This document shows positions 61,708 to 64,000 of a DNA stretch of 64,000 nt, piece after piece; position 1 is the stretch's first letter, and every line of letters begins with the position of its first letter. A program made the position numbers and the translations under genes. The DNA is from Paractinoplanes ovalisporus (GTDB lineage Bacteria; Actinomycetota; Actinomycetes; Mycobacteriales; Micromonosporaceae): the NCBI RefSeq assembly GCF_016834655.1, contig NZ_JAENHP010000035.1, positions 27,948 through 91,947 on the forward strand. The letters are read 5' to 3'. The notes under the pieces were generated by a model. It was not told the DNA's origin, searched no databases, and was given only the letters and a program-made list of their open reading frames with translations.

Positions 61708-62534
61708 GCCGGGATTTCCGTGGCGATCGATGGCGGCGGCTGCTCAAAGAGCCGGTGTCGCGGCCCGCGGCAAACCTTCTACGACCTGTGCCGACCGCGC
61801 TTGCCACGCTTGATCCCGTAGCGGCTGCGGCGGATCCAGAGGTTATTGCCACGGCGATCGTTTACGCCCGCCGGGCTTCGGCCGAGCCAGAGGCCCGGTT
61901 GATGTGGGGTCGATATGCCTACACAGCGGCGATTCATCTGTGGGGACCAACGCACCCAGTCGCGCTGCGCGCTGCAAGCATCTATCAGCGCGTGGTGGCT
62001 GAGCAGGGGTTGACGTTTGACGCAGTCCGGGTCGCTGAGGATCGCCTTTCCGCGTACGAGCTCCTTGGTGATCCGTGCCGGGAGTTGACCGGTCGCTGCG
62101 CGCTCGCGGTGGCGTTGCATCGTGACGGCCAGTGTGACCTCGCCGATGAACACATCACCGTCGCGTTACGCGCCTGGTGGGCCAGCCCTCATGGATACGG
62201 GCACGGCCCAACCGTGTTGCTGAGCGCGGCAGCCATCTTCGCCGGCTGCAACCAACTCAACCGGGCGGCGCAGGTCCTCATCGATTCCGCCGCCCACCTT
62301 GGCCAGTTCGATGGCACTGACCGGCGTCAGGCCGCAGGCTGGCTGGCGACCATCACTGCCACTCACCCAGGCCGGTGCCTACACGGTTCTCGCGCCGGCC
62401 GACCCTCTGACGATGTCGAGGCATACCGCGAGTTCTGGCTGACCGTCCTGCACGCCGCTGGCGCTCGAGAAGGGACCGCCACGCGGTCAACTCAGCCGAC
62501 GGACCGTCGGACGACTAGCGAGGTACCAGAATGA
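61704..62534 (+). CDS. Helical (TPR-like) protein
   Basis: 276 aa with ATGA overlaps at both ends. Helix pairs such as ARLMWGRYAYTAAIHLWGPT, HPVALRAASIYQRVVAEQGL and LALAVALHRDGQ-like helices are compatible with TPR. The C-terminus is disordered. No function seen; might be a scaffold. Confidence 0.6.
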   Translation: MSRDFRGDRWRRLLKEPVSRPAANLLRPVPTALATLDPVAAAADPEVIATAIVYARRASAEPEARLMWGRYAYTAAIHLWGPTHPVALRAASIYQRVVAEQGLTFDAVRVAEDRLSAYELLGDPCRELTGRCALAVALHRDGQCDLADEHITVALRAWWASPHGYGHGPTVLLSAAAIFAGCNQLNRAAQVLIDSAAHLGQFDGTDRRQAAGWLATITATHPGRCLHGSRAGRPSDDVEAYREFWLTVLHAAGAREGTATRSTQPTDRRTTSEVPE

Positions 62535-63337
62535 GCGACAGACCTCCGTTGGACGTCAGCGTTCCGAATGCGGCGCGGCGCTACAACTACTTGCTCAGTG
62601 GTAAAGACAATTTCGCCCTTGACCGCGATTCAGCCCATCGCATCGAGAGATTCCTCCCGGCCGTCCGGGTCGCTGCCAGCCAGAACAGAAAATTTCTCCA
62701 CCGGGCCGTCGAGTTCCTCACTGAAAACGGTGTCACCCAGTTCCTCGACGTCGGTGCCGGGCTGCCGGCGGTGGTCAACACCCATGAGGTGGCGCAGCGC
62801 ATCAATCCGTCAGCCCGGGTCGTGTATGTCGACAACGATCCGATCGTCGCCGCGCACGGCCGAGCCTGGCTCGCTCCTCCCAATGGCGTCTGTACCGCGA
62901 TGGTCGAAGCCGACCTGCGTCACCCAGCGACGATTGTCAACGACCCGGACCTGCATGCAGTGCTCGACTTGACCAAGCCTGTCGGCCTGCTGCTGGTAGC
63001 GGTCCTTCACTACCTGGCCGACGGGGACCAACCCCACAAGGTGGTCCGGCAGTTGATCGATGCGCTTCCCGTCGGTAGTTGGCTGGTCGTTTCGCACGGC
63101 ACCGCCGACCTGCTCGAACCGGCACTCGCCGACGGCGCCGACATCGTCGTCAAACAAGCTGGCATCCCGATGGCGCTGCGCAGTCGAGATGACATCGCCA
63201 GCTTTCTCCAAGGCCTCGAACTCGTCGATCCCGGCCTTGTACCCGTCCAGCGCTGGCGACCCGGCGATCCGGTCCACATGGTGCCGGCAGATACCGATGT
63301 CGGCATCTACGGCGGAGTTGCCTGCAAGCACGAGTAG
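62531..63337 (+). CDS. DUF574-type SAM-dependent methyltransferase
   Basis: 268 aa. It has PNAARRYNYLLSGKDNFALD and VTQFLDVGAGLPAVVNTHEV (SAM motif I), VVYVDNDPIVAAHG, and LLLVAVLHYLADGDQP, the signature of the actinobacterial DUF574 (Methyltransf_19) family. Last gene of the operon; overlap with the previous gene by four bases. Substrate unknown, possibly the amine from the decarboxylase. Confidence 0.88.
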   Translation: MSDRPPLDVSVPNAARRYNYLLSGKDNFALDRDSAHRIERFLPAVRVAASQNRKFLHRAVEFLTENGVTQFLDVGAGLPAVVNTHEVAQRINPSARVVYVDNDPIVAAHGRAWLAPPNGVCTAMVEADLRHPATIVNDPDLHAVLDLTKPVGLLLVAVLHYLADGDQPHKVVRQLIDALPVGSWLVVSHGTADLLEPALADGADIVVKQAGIPMALRSRDDIASFLQGLELVDPGLVPVQRWRPGDPVHMVPADTDVGIYGGVACKHE

Positions 63338-63424
63338 CTGCGTTCAGTACTTAGCCGCGACCGGTACCGCTATTGCCGGGGCCAGCGACGTCACCCCACT
63401 GACCGAACGGACCGAACTTTTTTC

Positions 63425-63877
63425 ATGCGCGCAATCCGCGAGATACGTCTGCGCACCGCCGGGGTCTTCGACACCACGATCACCAGCAACGCGCTGGCGC
63501 CTCTCGTTCACCGCAACCAGCTTCTCTGGTCGCTGCACCCGCCGGCGAGCCTGCGCACGAACATCGCCCGCGAGTACTTACGGACCCTGTCCGCTCACGT
63601 CACCGTCAAGACTCAGGTAGCCGAACTCGACGGCGAAGTCATTGGCGCGGCTTGGTGGAACTCCTGCACCACACCGGAACATCCTGAGATCGAACTGACC
63701 ATCCCCGGCGCTGAACACAACCCTCGCGTCGCTGCTGCTCTGCATGCAGTGCTTGCCGAACGGCACCCCGCCCAACCGCACGAACACCTACTGCTCGTCG
63801 CCGCTCGCAAAGGACTGCGGACGCTGAAAGTCGGCCAAGCTCTGTTCAACGACGTCCGCCTTTCAGACGCCCCTTGA
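63425..63877 (+). CDS. GNAT-like acetyltransferase, truncated by IS3 insertion
   Basis: 150 aa. QVAELDGEVIGAAWWNS and HLLLVAARKGLRTLKVGQAL resemble GNAT motifs (beta4 and the acetyl-CoA-binding loop), but the usual C-terminal part is missing. The stop TGA (63875-63877) coincides with the first bases of the insertion element (TGAGTTCC), so the gene was cut. It is probably inactive. ATG 63425. Confidence 0.6.
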   Translation: MRAIREIRLRTAGVFDTTITSNALAPLVHRNQLLWSLHPPASLRTNIAREYLRTLSAHVTVKTQVAELDGEVIGAAWWNSCTTPEHPEIELTIPGAEHNPRVAAALHAVLAERHPAQPHEHLLLVAARKGLRTLKVGQALFNDVRLSDAP

Positions 63878-64000
63878 GTTCCCCCCGGTTTCCGGGAGCT
63901 TCTCAAACATGATCGACTGATCATGGGGAGGAAGCATCTGTGGCCGCACCGAAGAAGTACCCCGACGAGCTGCGAGCACGGGCCGTGCGCTTGTATCGCG
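63875..64000 (+). mobile_element. Left end of an IS3-family insertion sequence (runs off the window)
   Basis: It begins with TGAGTTCCCCCCGG (terminal TGA as in IS3-family ends). A nearby perfect palindrome CATGATC-GACT-GATCATG (63908-63925) and a transposase start at 63940 follow. The right end is outside the window. Confidence 0.7.
63940..64000 (+). CDS. IS3-family transposase OrfA, N-terminal fragment
   Basis: GTG 63940 with GGGGAGG 8 bases upstream. The product starts VAAPKKYPDELRARAVRLYR, the IS3 OrfA helix-turn-helix beginning. Cut by the window end. Confidence 0.85.
   Translation, partial: MAAPKKYPDELRARAVRLYR

Noticed and set aside
1..64000. CRISPR array, rRNA operon or integrase gene
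   Set aside because: No evenly spaced identical repeats, no conserved 16S/23S motifs and no tyrosine or serine recombinase signature were found by eye.

Overview
The window is high-GC (about 65-70%) DNA with GTG/TTG starts, four-base ATGA/GTGA overlaps, XRE-DUF5753/DUF397 pairs, DUF574-type methyltransferases and an FxLD lanthipeptide cluster. This points to a mycelial actinobacterium, probably Micromonosporaceae or Streptomycetaceae. The genus is inference. No rRNA, complete tRNA, CRISPR array or integrase was seen.

1-20 kb is accessory DNA of mixed origin. It holds a LuxR-type regulator, a RibD-like deaminase with an unknown second domain, an alpha/beta hydrolase, two GIY-YIG proteins, small membrane proteins, a HEPN-like Rx4H protein with zinc-binding cysteines, a divergent pair (1091-aa orphan and AlbA_2-domain protein), a four-gene minus-strand WXG100-like module, a membrane protein and a lipoprotein. 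Several genes (1.9-2.7, 7.1-8.1 and 14.2-15.0 kb) are clearly more AT-rich than their neighbours, which suggests transfer.

19-41 kb looks like the backbone of a plasmid or integrative conjugative element, nearly all on the minus strand: DUF3800-like protein, MobF relaxase-helicase, prim-pol protein, two SSB-like proteins, ParB-like protein, two DUF4192 paralogues, DUF932 protein, a GHKL ATPase carrying an HEXXH motif, a second HEXXH protein, and an ECF sigma factor with a small membrane partner. Long GC-rich hairpins lie 5' of several of these genes. Three of them share a sequence core with a conserved C.C mismatch and compensatory changes, which makes them candidates for an undescribed cis-regulatory RNA family.

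41.5-46 kb is a junction rich in debris: a frameshifted IS5-like transposase remnant, an HNH endonuclease, a decayed IS701-like transposase, a second Rx4H HEPN-like protein, and a small gene with a near-perfect LexA box 12 bp before its start.

46-56.6 kb is a class I lanthipeptide cluster of the FxLD type. On the minus strand the order is methyltransferase, 65-aa precursor, LanB dehydratase, LanC cyclase, a separate thiopeptide-type SpaB_C protein and a helical-repeat protein. An NAD-dependent epimerase diverges from it and an XRE-TPR regulator follows. The precursor, made by the ribosome, would be dehydrated by LanB, cyclised by LanC and modified by the PIMT-like methyltransferase.

56.6-64 kb has an XRE/DUF397 pair, then a five-gene plus-strand operon joined by four-base overlaps: APC permease, unknown protein, PLP decarboxylase, helical protein, DUF574-like methyltransferase. 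Next is a GNAT-like gene whose stop codon is supplied by the end of an IS3-family element that runs off the window edge.
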